From Formosa undariae (lineage in GTDB: Bacteria; Bacteroidota; Bacteroidia; Flavobacteriales; Flavobacteriaceae), in assembly GCF_042427615.1 (NCBI RefSeq), contig NZ_JBHMEZ010000011.1:1-64000 (forward strand): 64,000 nt of DNA, given 5' to 3'. The notes beneath the pieces are model-generated. The model did not search any database. It worked only from the letters and a program-made list of their open reading frames with translations, and was not told where the DNA came from. The translations under genes were made by a program, and so were the position numbers. The first letter of the stretch is position 1, and every line of letters starts with the position of its first letter. Shown one piece after another: positions 44,899-54,304 of this stretch.

Positions 44899-46491
44899 AT
44901 GATTATACAAAAAAAAATACTTAACTACTTTGCATTAATAGCTCTTGTAATGTTAAGTGGATGCGAGAAAAAAACAGACACTAAAGCAGTGCGCGTAGAG
45001 ATCCAAAAGCCCAACATATTATTTTTGTCTATAGACGATTTAAGACCGGATCTTGGAGCATATGGCAACGTCGAAATGAAAACACCTCATATCGATGCCT
45101 TGGCGTCTACGTCTATGCTTATGTTAAATACGCATAGTCAAGCTGCAGTTTGTGCTACTTCTAGAGCAAGTACTATGCTTGGGTATAGACCAGACTCTAC
45201 ACGTGTATGGCACTTAGGAGATAAGTTTAGAGAGATTAATCCAGATGCTGTTACGATGCCTCAATATTTTAATAAGTCGGGATATTATACGGTGAACATC
45301 GGTAAAATCTTTCATAATTATATGCCAGATTCAATTTCTTGGGACGAGCCAGACTTAAAGCCTGCCCCATACAATACTGCTCCATATGCAAATCGAGATG
45401 CCGAAACATACTACTATACAAAAGAGGCTTTGGCAATTCAGAAAAGAGATCGAGATTTATTTAAGGCTAAGCGAAAAGGGAAAATATATGGAGACGGTTG
45501 GAATCGCGGACCTGCTTTAGAAGCTGCCGATGTACCAGACTCTTTGTATTACGATGCTATGCAAACAACATTAGCATTAGAAACTATAGATAGAATTAAA
45601 GATAAGAAACAGCCGTTTTTTATGGGCTTAGGATTTTATAGGCCACATTTGCCTTTCGTAGTGCCTAAAAAATATTGGGATTTATATCCAAAAGGTTCTG
45701 TGTCTCCAGCGCCTAATCCAAAATTACCGGAAAACGCGCCCGTGATGTCGGCGAATTCTAATTATGAATTGCGGAATTATGATAATCCATATACAATTGG
45801 AAGACCGGAAGACGAACCGGTGCCAGAAAAATATGCCGATTCTTTAAAAAGAGGCTATTATGCAAGTGTCAGTTTTATTGATGCGTGTGTAGGACGATTA
45901 GTTGAAGGCTTAAAAGAAAGAGGCTTGTACGAAAACACCATTATTGTGCTGTGGGGCGACCATGGTTGGAAATTAGGAGACCACAATGGTTGGGGTAAAA
46001 TGACGAATTTTTACATCGATACCCATGTGCCTTTAATTATAAAACAAGCCAATCAAACCGAAGGAAAACGAATCGAAGCACTTTCAGAACTTGTCGATAT
46101 ATTCCCAACCTTATGTGATATTTCGGGAGTTGAAAAAGCAGATTATTTTCAAGGAACGAGTTTAACGCCTCTTTTTAGTAATCCTAATTTAGAATGGAAG
46201 GATGCCGTTTTTACACAATTTAGACGTCGTGCTCGCGTGTCTAAAGATGGAAATGAGTATATGGGATATTCCATGCAAACAAAGCAGTATCATTATATGG
46301 AATGGTATACATGGGATAATGACACTAAAGAAAAAGGGGATTATGCAGCTGCAGAATTATACGATCATGCTGTAGATCCAAATGAAACAATAAACATCGC
46401 AGGACAATTAGACCAAAAGCAGAATGTGGAAAAATTATCAGAGCAACTAAAACAAGGGTGGAGAGCAGCTGTGCCAAAAATTAAAGCCTAA
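44899..46491 (+). CDS. iduronate-2-sulfatase-like sulfatase, lipoprotein
   Basis: A 530-residue type I sulfatase, anchored as a lipoprotein (LSGC, Cys22), that would hydrolyse sulfate esters at the cell envelope. Metal-binding SIDDLRPDLGAYG opens the domain, and GDHGWKLGDHNGWGK carries the later Asp-His pair. The formylglycine site is CATSR at residue 85, aligning with CAPSR of animal iduronate-2-sulfatase; Thr replaces the usual Pro. The overall pattern (AAVCATSRAS, then RPDSTRVW) is iduronate-2-sulfatase-like. It is followed after 9 bp by a paralogue. The true substrate is unknown. Confidence 0.93.
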   Translation: MIIQKKILNYFALIALVMLSGCEKKTDTKAVRVEIQKPNILFLSIDDLRPDLGAYGNVEMKTPHIDALASTSMLMLNTHSQAAVCATSRASTMLGYRPDSTRVWHLGDKFREINPDAVTMPQYFNKSGYYTVNIGKIFHNYMPDSISWDEPDLKPAPYNTAPYANRDAETYYYTKEALAIQKRDRDLFKAKRKGKIYGDGWNRGPALEAADVPDSLYYDAMQTTLALETIDRIKDKKQPFFMGLGFYRPHLPFVVPKKYWDLYPKGSVSPAPNPKLPENAPVMSANSNYELRNYDNPYTIGRPEDEPVPEKYADSLKRGYYASVSFIDACVGRLVEGLKERGLYENTIIVLWGDHGWKLGDHNGWGKMTNFYIDTHVPLIIKQANQTEGKRIEALSELVDIFPTLCDISGVEKADYFQGTSLTPLFSNPNLEWKDAVFTQFRRRARVSKDGNEYMGYSMQTKQYHYMEWYTWDNDTKEKGDYAAAELYDHAVDPNETINIAGQLDQKQNVEKLSEQLKQGWRAAVPKIKA

Positions 46492-46500
46492 TTATTTAAT

Positions 46501-48075
46501 ATGAATATACATAAAAGAATATTTAATACGGTCGCATTTATAGCCTTTCTAGTATTGAGCGGATGTGAAACAAAGACAGAGACTAAAGTTGTAAATATAG
46601 AGGCCGATAGACCCAATATTTTATTTATTCCAATAGATGATTTAAGACCTGAATTTGGAAGCTATGGTAATAGCGACATACTATCTCCTAATATTGACAA
46701 ATTAGCCTCTAATGGTGTTGTTTTTAATCGTGCCTATTGCCAACAAGCCGTTTGTACAGCGTCTAGAACGAGTCTGTTAACTGGTTTAAGACCAGACTCG
46801 ACACAAGTTTGGGATTTAAAAACACATTTTAGAGACCAAATGCCCGACCTAGTTACATTACCTCAATTTTTTAAAAATAATGGGTACTACAGCGTTGGTT
46901 TAGGTAAAACGTTTCATAATACATTACAGGATTCTTTGGCTTGGAATGAGTATTTACATGTCGACGGATTTCCTTTCGATCCAGATGCCGTATACGTAAA
47001 TCAGGATAATATTATAGAACAAAAAGAGCTTGAGCTTAAGCGTTTAAAAGCGGGTAAAGCTAAGTTTGATAAATATGGTTTTATTTATTCAAAAACCAAA
47101 TCAAGTGAAATGGGGCTTGTAGACGACGATGATGCCTATTACGATGGTGCTCAAACGACAATGGCAATTGAAAAATTGAAAGAATTAAAATCTAAAAATC
47201 AGCCCTTCTTTTTATCTGTAGGTTATTATAAACCGCATTTACCATTTAATGCACCCAAAAAATATTGGGATATGTATAATAGAGCAGATATAAAATTAGC
47301 AGATAATCAATTTCATCCAAAAGATAGTCCGTCTTATTCGGTACATGGAGATGCAGAGCTTAGAGGTTATGTAGATGCTAAAAATAATTTGCCTTATCCT
47401 AATGAAGGCAATTGGGATGAAGAAAAACAAAGAGAACTAAAACATGCCTATTATGCTTGTGTGTCTTATATTGATGCACAAATAGGTAGAATTATGGACG
47501 AATTAGAGCGATTGGGACTTAAAGATAATACTATTGTTGTACTTTGGGGGGACCATGGATGGAAACTTGGAGAGCATAATGGTTGGGGTAAACAAACCAA
47601 TTATGAAATTGATGCTAGAGTACCGTTAATTATTAGTGGAGCTAAAGTAGAGGCGAAAGGTAAAACAAGCAATGCATTAACAGAATTTGTTGATGTCTAT
47701 CCAACACTTTGCGATGTGGCAGGTTTTAGCGTTCCCGAATATTTACAAGGCACAAGTTTAAAGCCGCTTCTAAAGGATACAGATTCAAAAGTAAAAGATG
47801 CTGCTTATAGTCAGTTTTTATTAGGAAGATACGGTACGGTAAAAGAAAGAGAAGAGGAAAAAATGGGATATACTGTGAGAACAAATCGCTACCGTTATGT
47901 TGAATGGTACACATGGCAGGCAGATAAAAAAGAGAAAGGAGAGTTAATTGGGAGAGAGCTTTTTGATCACGAGAATGATTCCCAAGAGAATATAAATGTT
48001 GTAGACCAAGCTATAAATAAGGAATTAGTAGTTAGATTGTCTGAAGAATTAAAAAAAGGATTTACAACATTATAA
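46501..48075 (+). CDS. iduronate-2-sulfatase-like sulfatase, lipoprotein (paralogue)
   Basis: A 524-residue sulfatase lipoprotein (LSGC, Cys22) clearly related to the preceding gene and probably a tandem duplicate. It has IPIDDLRPEFGSYG, formylglycine site CTASR at residue 85 (Ala in place of the usual Pro), RPDSTQVWDL and WGDHGWKLGEHNGWGK. The divergence between the two copies is large enough to suggest different substrate positions. It lies 9 bp after its paralogue and 12 bp before the racemase gene, so the three form one operon. Confidence 0.93.
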   Translation: MNIHKRIFNTVAFIAFLVLSGCETKTETKVVNIEADRPNILFIPIDDLRPEFGSYGNSDILSPNIDKLASNGVVFNRAYCQQAVCTASRTSLLTGLRPDSTQVWDLKTHFRDQMPDLVTLPQFFKNNGYYSVGLGKTFHNTLQDSLAWNEYLHVDGFPFDPDAVYVNQDNIIEQKELELKRLKAGKAKFDKYGFIYSKTKSSEMGLVDDDDAYYDGAQTTMAIEKLKELKSKNQPFFLSVGYYKPHLPFNAPKKYWDMYNRADIKLADNQFHPKDSPSYSVHGDAELRGYVDAKNNLPYPNEGNWDEEKQRELKHAYYACVSYIDAQIGRIMDELERLGLKDNTIVVLWGDHGWKLGEHNGWGKQTNYEIDARVPLIISGAKVEAKGKTSNALTEFVDVYPTLCDVAGFSVPEYLQGTSLKPLLKDTDSKVKDAAYSQFLLGRYGTVKEREEEKMGYTVRTNRYRYVEWYTWQADKKEKGELIGRELFDHENDSQENINVVDQAINKELVVRLSEELKKGFTTL

Positions 48076-48087
48076 GTTGAAAAACAT

Positions 48088-48891
48088 ATGAAGAAATATA
48101 TTTATGGATTACTTTTTTTAGGGCTGACCTCTTATGTTAGTCCAAATGAAAAAGAGTTAGTCAAACCAGTTAAATTAGAAATAAAAGTGCAAAAAATGCA
48201 TACATTAGGCCTTATCGGTGGAACGTCGTGGCATTCTACTTTAGATTATTATAGTACCATTAACCAAGCTGTAAACGATCATTTTGGAAATAATACAAAT
48301 CCACCATTATTAGTATATACCCTTAATCAAGCTGAGGTTCACCGTTTTCAAACAGAAGACAAATGGGATTCTATTGCTAATATGCTAACAAATGCGGCTT
48401 TAAATCTTAATAAAGCAGGAGCAGAATCTGTAATGTTTTGTGCCAATACACCGCATAAAGTTTATAATCTGGTTCAAGAAAAATTAGACTTCCCTATCAT
48501 ACATATTGCAGATGCTACAGCTAAAGCGATTAAGAAAAAAGGCTTGAAAAAGGTCTGCTTTATTGGAACAAAATATAGCATGGAGGAAGATTTTATCACC
48601 AAAAGAATCGAAGAAAATGGATTAGAAGTTCTAGTGCCAGAAGACGAAAAAGTGATAAATGAATTGCATAGAATTATCATCGAGGAGCTGACTTACGGAA
48701 CAGTTAATCCTGATTCTAAAGCCTATGTTTTGGGTGTTTTAAACGATTTAATTAATGATGGTGCCGAAGGTGTGATTTTAGGTTGTACCGAGTTTCCGTT
48801 AATGATTTTTCAAGAAGACCTTGACGTTCCTGCTTTCGATACAACAAAAATTCATTCGCTATCGGCAGTGGATTATATTTTAAACGAGTAA
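48088..48891 (+). CDS. aspartate/glutamate racemase-family protein with N-terminal extension
   Basis: A 267-residue member of the cofactor-independent Asp/Glu racemase family. The fold is evident from LGLIGGTSWHSTLDYYSTIN, the first catalytic Cys in MFCANTPHKV and the second in LGCTEFPL. Family similarity begins at Met37 (48196). The preceding 36 residues look like a signal peptide (KKYIYGLLFLGLTSYV), unusual because these enzymes are normally cytoplasmic. It ends the sulfatase operon and is followed by a strong terminator. Relatives also act on other small acids, so activity on an amino acid is inference. Confidence 0.88.
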   Translation: MKKYIYGLLFLGLTSYVSPNEKELVKPVKLEIKVQKMHTLGLIGGTSWHSTLDYYSTINQAVNDHFGNNTNPPLLVYTLNQAEVHRFQTEDKWDSIANMLTNAALNLNKAGAESVMFCANTPHKVYNLVQEKLDFPIIHIADATAKAIKKKGLKKVCFIGTKYSMEEDFITKRIEENGLEVLVPEDEKVINELHRIIIEELTYGTVNPDSKAYVLGVLNDLINDGAEGVILGCTEFPLMIFQEDLDVPAFDTTKIHSLSAVDYILNE

Positions 48892-48913
48892 TTCATTTTA
48901 TATCGAAACTTAA

Positions 48914-48961
48914 AAAAAGCGAAAGCATCACAATAATTACATTGTGATGCTTTCGCTTTTT
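48914..48961. terminator. bidirectional terminator of the sulfatase operon
   Basis: A 21-bp perfect stem (AAAAAGCGAAAGCATCACAA plus T, 48914-48934, with its complement at 48941-48961) and a 6-nt loop, flanked by A and T tracts. It lies between convergent genes. Confidence 0.92.
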
Positions 48962-48983
48962 AATGACTTTCTATAGGGCTTGA

Positions 48984-50282
48984 TTAAAGTGAATCCATAA
49001 ACGTTATTAGTTTTTCAACATCGTTTGGTTTTGCAATAATTTTTTTGTCTTTATCTAATACAAAAAACGATGGTGTTCCCGAAATACCATACGCAATTGG
49101 AATAGGATTATCCCATTTGTTTATTCCGTAAATCTGAGTGAATTCAGGGTAATTTGCTATCGTTTTTTCCCAATTCGGACGTTCGTCTTCTAGTCCGATA
49201 GCAAGTACTTGTATGTTAGATTTATCGTGTATGTATGCTTTTAAAACAGGTAATTCTTCTAAACAATGAGAACAGGTACTGCTCCAAAAGGTAACAATGT
49301 AATATGCTTTTCCAGAAAGCGTGCTTAGCTTACTACTTCCTAATTTAGAAGGCCAAGAGAAATCTGGAGCTACGGCACCAATTGCAGTATTACGAAAAGC
49401 TCTCATGTCTGATATTAGCATTTCGTCTTTTACAGGGTCTAATAGTTTTTCTAAATATGTTGAAGAAATATAATTGGCAACTTCTTCGTTTTTACGTTCC
49501 TTAAACTGATTCCATAATACTTCTAAAATCGATTTCTGAACGCCCCTTGCAGCTGAAGTCTCGCGAACAACATCATCTATATTATTTTTATACGACCTGT
49601 TTTCATTTTGCCTATCCACAAAAATAAAGACATAGCTTAAAGCTGAGTCCATTAAAAAACTAGAATTTTGTAATACGGGATTATTAAAATCAATAGGTTT
49701 AAAATAATTAGTTTTATAATTATTAAAATACGTTGGAGCATCTTCAAAAGCTATTGGAATGTATGGTCTTTCAGCTTTAATAAAATCATGAACCAACATT
49801 CCTTTTGATGCCGTTTCGGCTTGATTTTGAATATCTTTCATTTCAGAAATGCAAGTCATATAATCTGCTTTATTTTGTTCGGATGTGCCATAAAAGGTGT
49901 TAATCTTACTTTTAACAATATACATGTCGTTTTTGTAGGCCGTTAATAGCTTATTTTCTTTTGATAGCTGAAATGAAACACCATTGTCTTGCTGGAATTG
50001 AAATACAATATCTTCATTATTATAAATAAAATCGAAACTATATTGTTCTTGTGGTAAGGCGTAAACTATGCGATACATTCCTGCTTTTAGAGAGGCTTCT
50101 AAGTCTAATTCGAAATTACCATTTACAATATCTGCATTGCTAATATATACATGGTTAGAAGGTTCTAATTTGTATAAAATAGCAGTTTTAAAACTTGCTG
50201 CAGGTGAAAAAGTCCCTGAGATTTTATGTTGTGCAAATACTAAAGTGGGTAGTAATAAAAGGGCTAAAATTAATTTTTTCAT
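48984..50282 (-). CDS. TlpA-like thiol-disulfide oxidoreductase
   Basis: A 432-residue exported protein (signal peptide to about residue 18, FAQ). The N-terminal part (20-290) resembles the beta-rich extension found on Bacteroidota TlpA proteins (DUF4369-like). The C-terminal thioredoxin domain (about 300-430) carries the active-site CSHC in STCSHCLEELPVL and the cis-Pro strand GISGTPSFFVLDKDKKI. It probably reduces or exchanges disulfides in the periplasm. Its start lies 5 bp after the stop of mfd, so they may share a transcript. Confidence 0.9.
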   Translation of the reverse strand: MKKLILALLLLPTLVFAQHKISGTFSPAASFKTAILYKLEPSNHVYISNADIVNGNFELDLEASLKAGMYRIVYALPQEQYSFDFIYNNEDIVFQFQQDNGVSFQLSKENKLLTAYKNDMYIVKSKINTFYGTSEQNKADYMTCISEMKDIQNQAETASKGMLVHDFIKAERPYIPIAFEDAPTYFNNYKTNYFKPIDFNNPVLQNSSFLMDSALSYVFIFVDRQNENRSYKNNIDDVVRETSAARGVQKSILEVLWNQFKERKNEEVANYISSTYLEKLLDPVKDEMLISDMRAFRNTAIGAVAPDFSWPSKLGSSKLSTLSGKAYYIVTFWSSTCSHCLEELPVLKAYIHDKSNIQVLAIGLEDERPNWEKTIANYPEFTQIYGINKWDNPIPIAYGISGTPSFFVLDKDKKIIAKPNDVEKLITFMDSL

Positions 50283-50287
50283 GTATC

Positions 50288-53200
50288 TTAATTTAAAATA
50301 GGTTGTAAAGCAAGTAAGGCTTGTTTTACAGTTTTAATATGGTCGAATGTTAATAATAAACGTAATCCTGCACGTGTTTGTTTTTCTTTCATTTTACATG
50401 CTCTTGGATTAGACTGTACAAACTTTAATACGTTTGTGAAATTAGTACTTTGGTAGAATGAGCTTTGTTGATCACTAACAAAATACCCAACCATTTTGCC
50501 TTGTTTCATCACTAATTTTTCTAATCCAATGGTGGTCGCTAACCATTTTACGCGAACACTATTAAGTAAATCGACAACTTGTGTTGGAAGCTCTCCAAAA
50601 CGATCGGCTAATTGGTTTTCGAAGACTTTTAATTCGTCTTCGGTTTTTAACTGATTAAGTTGCGTATATAAGTTTAAGCGCTCGGCAATATTATTTACAT
50701 AATCGTCTGGGAATAGCAATTCGAAATCTGTATCTATAGTGATGTCTTTAACGTATTCCTTAGGCTTACCTTCTTTATCTGGATATAAATCTTTAAACTC
50801 GTTTTCTTTTAATTCCTCAATAGCTTCATTTAAAATTTTCTGATAGGTATCAAATCCAATATCATTTATAAATCCGCTTTGTTCTCCTCCTAATAAATCT
50901 CCAGCACCACGAATTTCTAAATCTTTCATGGCGATGTTAAATCCGCTTCCCAATTCTGTAAATTGTTCCAGAGCCGTAATACGTTTTCTCGCATCGGCAG
51001 TCATTGCAGAATATTCTGGCGTAATAAAATAACAGAATGCTTTTTTATTACTTCTACCCACGCGACCACGCATTTGGTGCAAATCGCTTAGTCCGAAATT
51101 GTTGGCGTTATTTATAAAAATAGTATTGGCATTAGGGACATCTAATCCGCTTTCTACAATGGTAGTACTCACTAGAACATCGAATTCACCATTCATAAAA
51201 GCTAACATTAAATTTTCTAATTTTTTACCTTCCATTTGTCCGTGACCAATACCTACTTTGGCATCGGGAACCAGACGCTGAATTAAACCAGCAACTTCTT
51301 TAATGTTTTCAATACGGTTATGAATGAAATAAATTTGTCCGCCACGCTGAATTTCATAACTCACCGCATCACGAATGGTTTCTTCTTCAAAGCGAATCAC
51401 ATTACTTTCTATAGGATAACGGTTTGGTGGAGGTGTGGTAATCACCGATAAATCGCGCGCGGCCATCAAACTAAATTGAAGCGTTCTTGGGATAGGTGTA
51501 GCTGTTAATGTTAGTACATCTACATTATCTTTTAAAGTCTTTAGTTTTTCTTTAACTGCGACTCCAAATTTCTGTTCTTCATCGACAATTAATAAGCCTA
51601 AATTTTTAAAGACAACACTTTTATTGGCTAATTGGTGGGTTCCGATAATAATATCGACATGTCCTTTTTCTAAGCGCTCTAATGTGTCTCGTTTTTCTTT
51701 AGCTGTTCTAAATCGATTTACGTAATCGACCGTTACAGGGAAATCTTTTAAACGTTCGGTAAAGGTTTTATTGTGTTGGTATGCTAATATCGTGGTAGGT
51801 ACTAAAACGGCTACTTGTTTACCGTTATCGACCGCTTTAAATGCTGCACGAATAGCGACTTCGGTTTTCCCGAAACCAACGTCCCCACAGACTAATCGGT
51901 CCATTGGACGCTCGCTTTCCATATCGTTTTTAATATCGGCAGTCGAGGTACTTTGGTCTGGAGTATCTTCGTAAATAAAAGATGCTTCTAGTTCATGTTG
52001 TAAATGACTATCGGGATTGTATTGGTAGCCTTTTTCAAGTTTTCTTTTGGCGTATAATTGTATCAAGTTAAAGGCAACTTCTTTAACTCTGGTTTTTGTT
52101 TTTTGTTTTAAAACTTTCCAAGCATTACTTCCAAGTTTATGAATTTTTGGAGGCTTGCCATCTTTACCATTAAACTTAGTTATTTTATGTAGTGCGTGTA
52201 TACTCAAGTATAAAATATCACGTTCCCCGTAAATCAGTTTTATAGCTTCTTGTTTTTTACCTTCTACATCTATTTTTTGTAGCCCGCCAAAACGTCCAAC
52301 TCCATGATCGATATGTGTTACATAATCGCCAATTTCCAGATTTGTAAGTTCTTTTAAAGTTATAGATTGCTTTTTAGCATAACCGTTTTTAAGGCTGAAT
52401 TTATGGTAGCGCTCAAAAATTTGGTGATCGGTATAACACAGCACTTTATTATCGTGATCTATAAAACCTTGATGTAGAGAAAGCACTATGGCTTGGTAAG
52501 AGACACCTTGCTCTGTGTCTTTAAATATATCGTGAAAACGTTTGGCTTGTTGTTCGCTAACGCACGCAATATAATTGGTAAATCCTTTGTTGTGATTACT
52601 GTTTAAATCGTCTATTAAAAGATCGAATTGTTTATTAAAAGAAGGTTGAGGTGTGGTGTTAAAAATAATAGGCTCTTCTGCCTTATTCTGAAAATAATAA
52701 CCGCTGCCAAATTCTACTACAGTGAAGTTTAAAAGTTGCTTTTTAAGCAATTCAGAATTACAAAATAATTCGCTTGGCGCGTTGTGTTTTATTTCTGAGT
52801 TTAGATTTTTAAAGGCCTCTTCGGCTTTGCCAAAAAGCACATCACTTCCGGAAAATAACAATTGACTATTTTTAGAAAACACCACTGTTTTTCCTGACAT
52901 GTATTTTACAAAACTTTCACGGCTTTCGTCTAAAAGTTTATTCTCAACATTAGGTATAATACTGATCTTCTTAATCTGTTCTGTCGAGAGTTGTGTTTCT
53001 ACATCGAAGGTTCTTATGCTATCTACATCGTCTCCAAAAAACTCAATTCTGTAAGGCTCATCGTGAGAAAATGAGAACACATCAACAATACCACCACGAA
53101 CAGAAAATTCGCCAGGTTCGGTAACAAAATCGACCCGTTTAAACTTGTATTCGAATAAAATTTCGTTTACAAAATCTATAGATAAATTATCGTTTATAGC

Positions 53201-53635
53201 TATTTTTAAAGTATTACGTTCGAGTTCTTTCTTCGTGACTACTTTTTCAAATAATGCATCGGTATACGTAACAATTATAGCTGGTTTTTTTCGCGAATTA
53301 ATGCGGTTTAAAACTTCGGCACGTAATAAGACGTTGGCGTTATCGGTTTCTTCAATCTGATAAGGTCTGCGGTAGCTCCCAGGATAAAATAAAACATCTT
53401 TGGTGTTTAAAAGTTGCTCTAAATCGTTTAAATAATAAGCGGCTTCTTCTTTATCATTAAAAATAAGTAGAAAAGGTTTTTCTGCATATTTAAAAACTTC
53501 GGCAATGACCAAAGAAAATGATGATCCTACAAGACCTTTTAAAACCGTTTTACTTTCACTTTGGGAAATAGCAAGTTGCAAATTTTGCGTTTGCAAAGTT
53601 TGTGCAAATGTTTGCAAGAGGTTGTTTTTACTCAA
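50288..53635 (-). CDS. mfd: transcription-repair coupling factor
   Basis: A 1115-residue ATPase that removes stalled RNA polymerase from DNA lesions and recruits the UvrABC repair system. It has an N-terminal UvrB-like region, a CarD-like polymerase-interacting domain (GDYVTHIDHGVGRFGGLQKI), helicase motifs VCGDVGFGKTEVAI (Walker A), VDEEQKFG (DEEQ), LTATPIPRTL, VSTTIVESGLDVPNANTIFI and QMRGRVGRS, and a C-terminal TRCF domain. Length matches the family. No in-frame ATG lies near the N-terminus, so it starts at TTG 53635. A -7 box lies 17 bp upstream. Confidence 0.96.
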   Translation of the reverse strand: MSKNNLLQTFAQTLQTQNLQLAISQSESKTVLKGLVGSSFSLVIAEVFKYAEKPFLLIFNDKEEAAYYLNDLEQLLNTKDVLFYPGSYRRPYQIEETDNANVLLRAEVLNRINSRKKPAIIVTYTDALFEKVVTKKELERNTLKIAINDNLSIDFVNEILFEYKFKRVDFVTEPGEFSVRGGIVDVFSFSHDEPYRIEFFGDDVDSIRTFDVETQLSTEQIKKISIIPNVENKLLDESRESFVKYMSGKTVVFSKNSQLLFSGSDVLFGKAEEAFKNLNSEIKHNAPSELFCNSELLKKQLLNFTVVEFGSGYYFQNKAEEPIIFNTTPQPSFNKQFDLLIDDLNSNHNKGFTNYIACVSEQQAKRFHDIFKDTEQGVSYQAIVLSLHQGFIDHDNKVLCYTDHQIFERYHKFSLKNGYAKKQSITLKELTNLEIGDYVTHIDHGVGRFGGLQKIDVEGKKQEAIKLIYGERDILYLSIHALHKITKFNGKDGKPPKIHKLGSNAWKVLKQKTKTRVKEVAFNLIQLYAKRKLEKGYQYNPDSHLQHELEASFIYEDTPDQSTSTADIKNDMESERPMDRLVCGDVGFGKTEVAIRAAFKAVDNGKQVAVLVPTTILAYQHNKTFTERLKDFPVTVDYVNRFRTAKEKRDTLERLEKGHVDIIIGTHQLANKSVVFKNLGLLIVDEEQKFGVAVKEKLKTLKDNVDVLTLTATPIPRTLQFSLMAARDLSVITTPPPNRYPIESNVIRFEEETIRDAVSYEIQRGGQIYFIHNRIENIKEVAGLIQRLVPDAKVGIGHGQMEGKKLENLMLAFMNGEFDVLVSTTIVESGLDVPNANTIFINNANNFGLSDLHQMRGRVGRSNKKAFCYFITPEYSAMTADARKRITALEQFTELGSGFNIAMKDLEIRGAGDLLGGEQSGFINDIGFDTYQKILNEAIEELKENEFKDLYPDKEGKPKEYVKDITIDTDFELLFPDDYVNNIAERLNLYTQLNQLKTEDELKVFENQLADRFGELPTQVVDLLNSVRVKWLATTIGLEKLVMKQGKMVGYFVSDQQSSFYQSTNFTNVLKFVQSNPRACKMKEKQTRAGLRLLLTFDHIKTVKQALLALQPILN

Positions 53636-53651
53636 GGCAATTTATTTTGTG

Positions 53652-53659
53652 CAAATATA
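53652..53659 (-). promoter_or_regulatory. -7 box of mfd
   Basis: Minus-strand TATATTTG, an exact TAnnTTTG match, 17 bp before the TTG start of mfd. It limits how far upstream the gene can begin. No clear -33 TTG was seen. Confidence 0.45.
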
Positions 53660-53813
53660 AGCGTATGTACTTATAAATTATGTTAACGATTTATGAATTT
53701 AAAAATTACTGATAATTGAATTTTTATTAAATTTAGAAGTAAAAAATACTGATATTTAAATTAATTAACGATTAAACTTTGATTATATTAGTCGCCTTAA
53801 AAAAATAATAGAT

Positions 53814-54236
53814 ATGTCTTATTCAAAATTGTTTGATAACGGGTTTAAAGAACGTAATAAAGATCATTTTGCTGCAATTGTACGCGTAGCAATGGATGAT
53901 GGTGTTATTTCTGAAGATGAAAAAGCGTTTTTAGATCGATTAGCCCGGAGTTTACAAATAAATGAACACGATTACGAGCAGATTTTATTGGATTATAAAT
54001 CACACCCAATTAACCCTCCCCATGAAAATACACGTCGTTTAGAGCGTTTATACGATTTAGCGCGTATGGTAAATTTAGATCATATAAATGGTGATAGTGA
54101 AATTACGTTACTAAGAAAAATAAGTTTAGGTTTAGGATTCTCATCAGAGAACTTAAAGCAGATTGTAGATAAGGCCTTAGCTTTGGTTTCTGAAGGCGCA
54201 GATTTAGATACTTTCGTAATAGAGATGAAAAAGTAA
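53814..54236 (+). CDS. TerB-like protein
   Basis: A 140-residue all-helical cytoplasmic protein of the TerB (tellurite resistance) fold. The family motif is visible at the N-terminus: FAAIVRVAMDDGVISEDEKA followed by FLDRLARSL, with acidic residues of the kind that bind metal in TerB. The C-terminal half repeats the pattern loosely. Its function in Bacteroidota is not established. It appears monocistronic and ends at a strong terminator. Confidence 0.88.
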   Translation: MSYSKLFDNGFKERNKDHFAAIVRVAMDDGVISEDEKAFLDRLARSLQINEHDYEQILLDYKSHPINPPHENTRRLERLYDLARMVNLDHINGDSEITLLRKISLGLGFSSENLKQIVDKALALVSEGADLDTFVIEMKK

Positions 54237-54257
54237 TTCTTTTTTACAACTAGAAAG

Positions 54258-54293
54258 AAAAAAAGCGATCATTTTAAAATGATCGCTTTTTTT
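54258..54293. terminator. bidirectional terminator between terB-like gene and fbp
   Basis: A 36-bp perfect palindrome: AAAAAAAGCGATCATTTT (54258-54275) followed by its complement (54276-54293), between convergent genes. Confidence 0.9.
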
Positions 54294-54304
54294 ATATATT
54301 GAAT

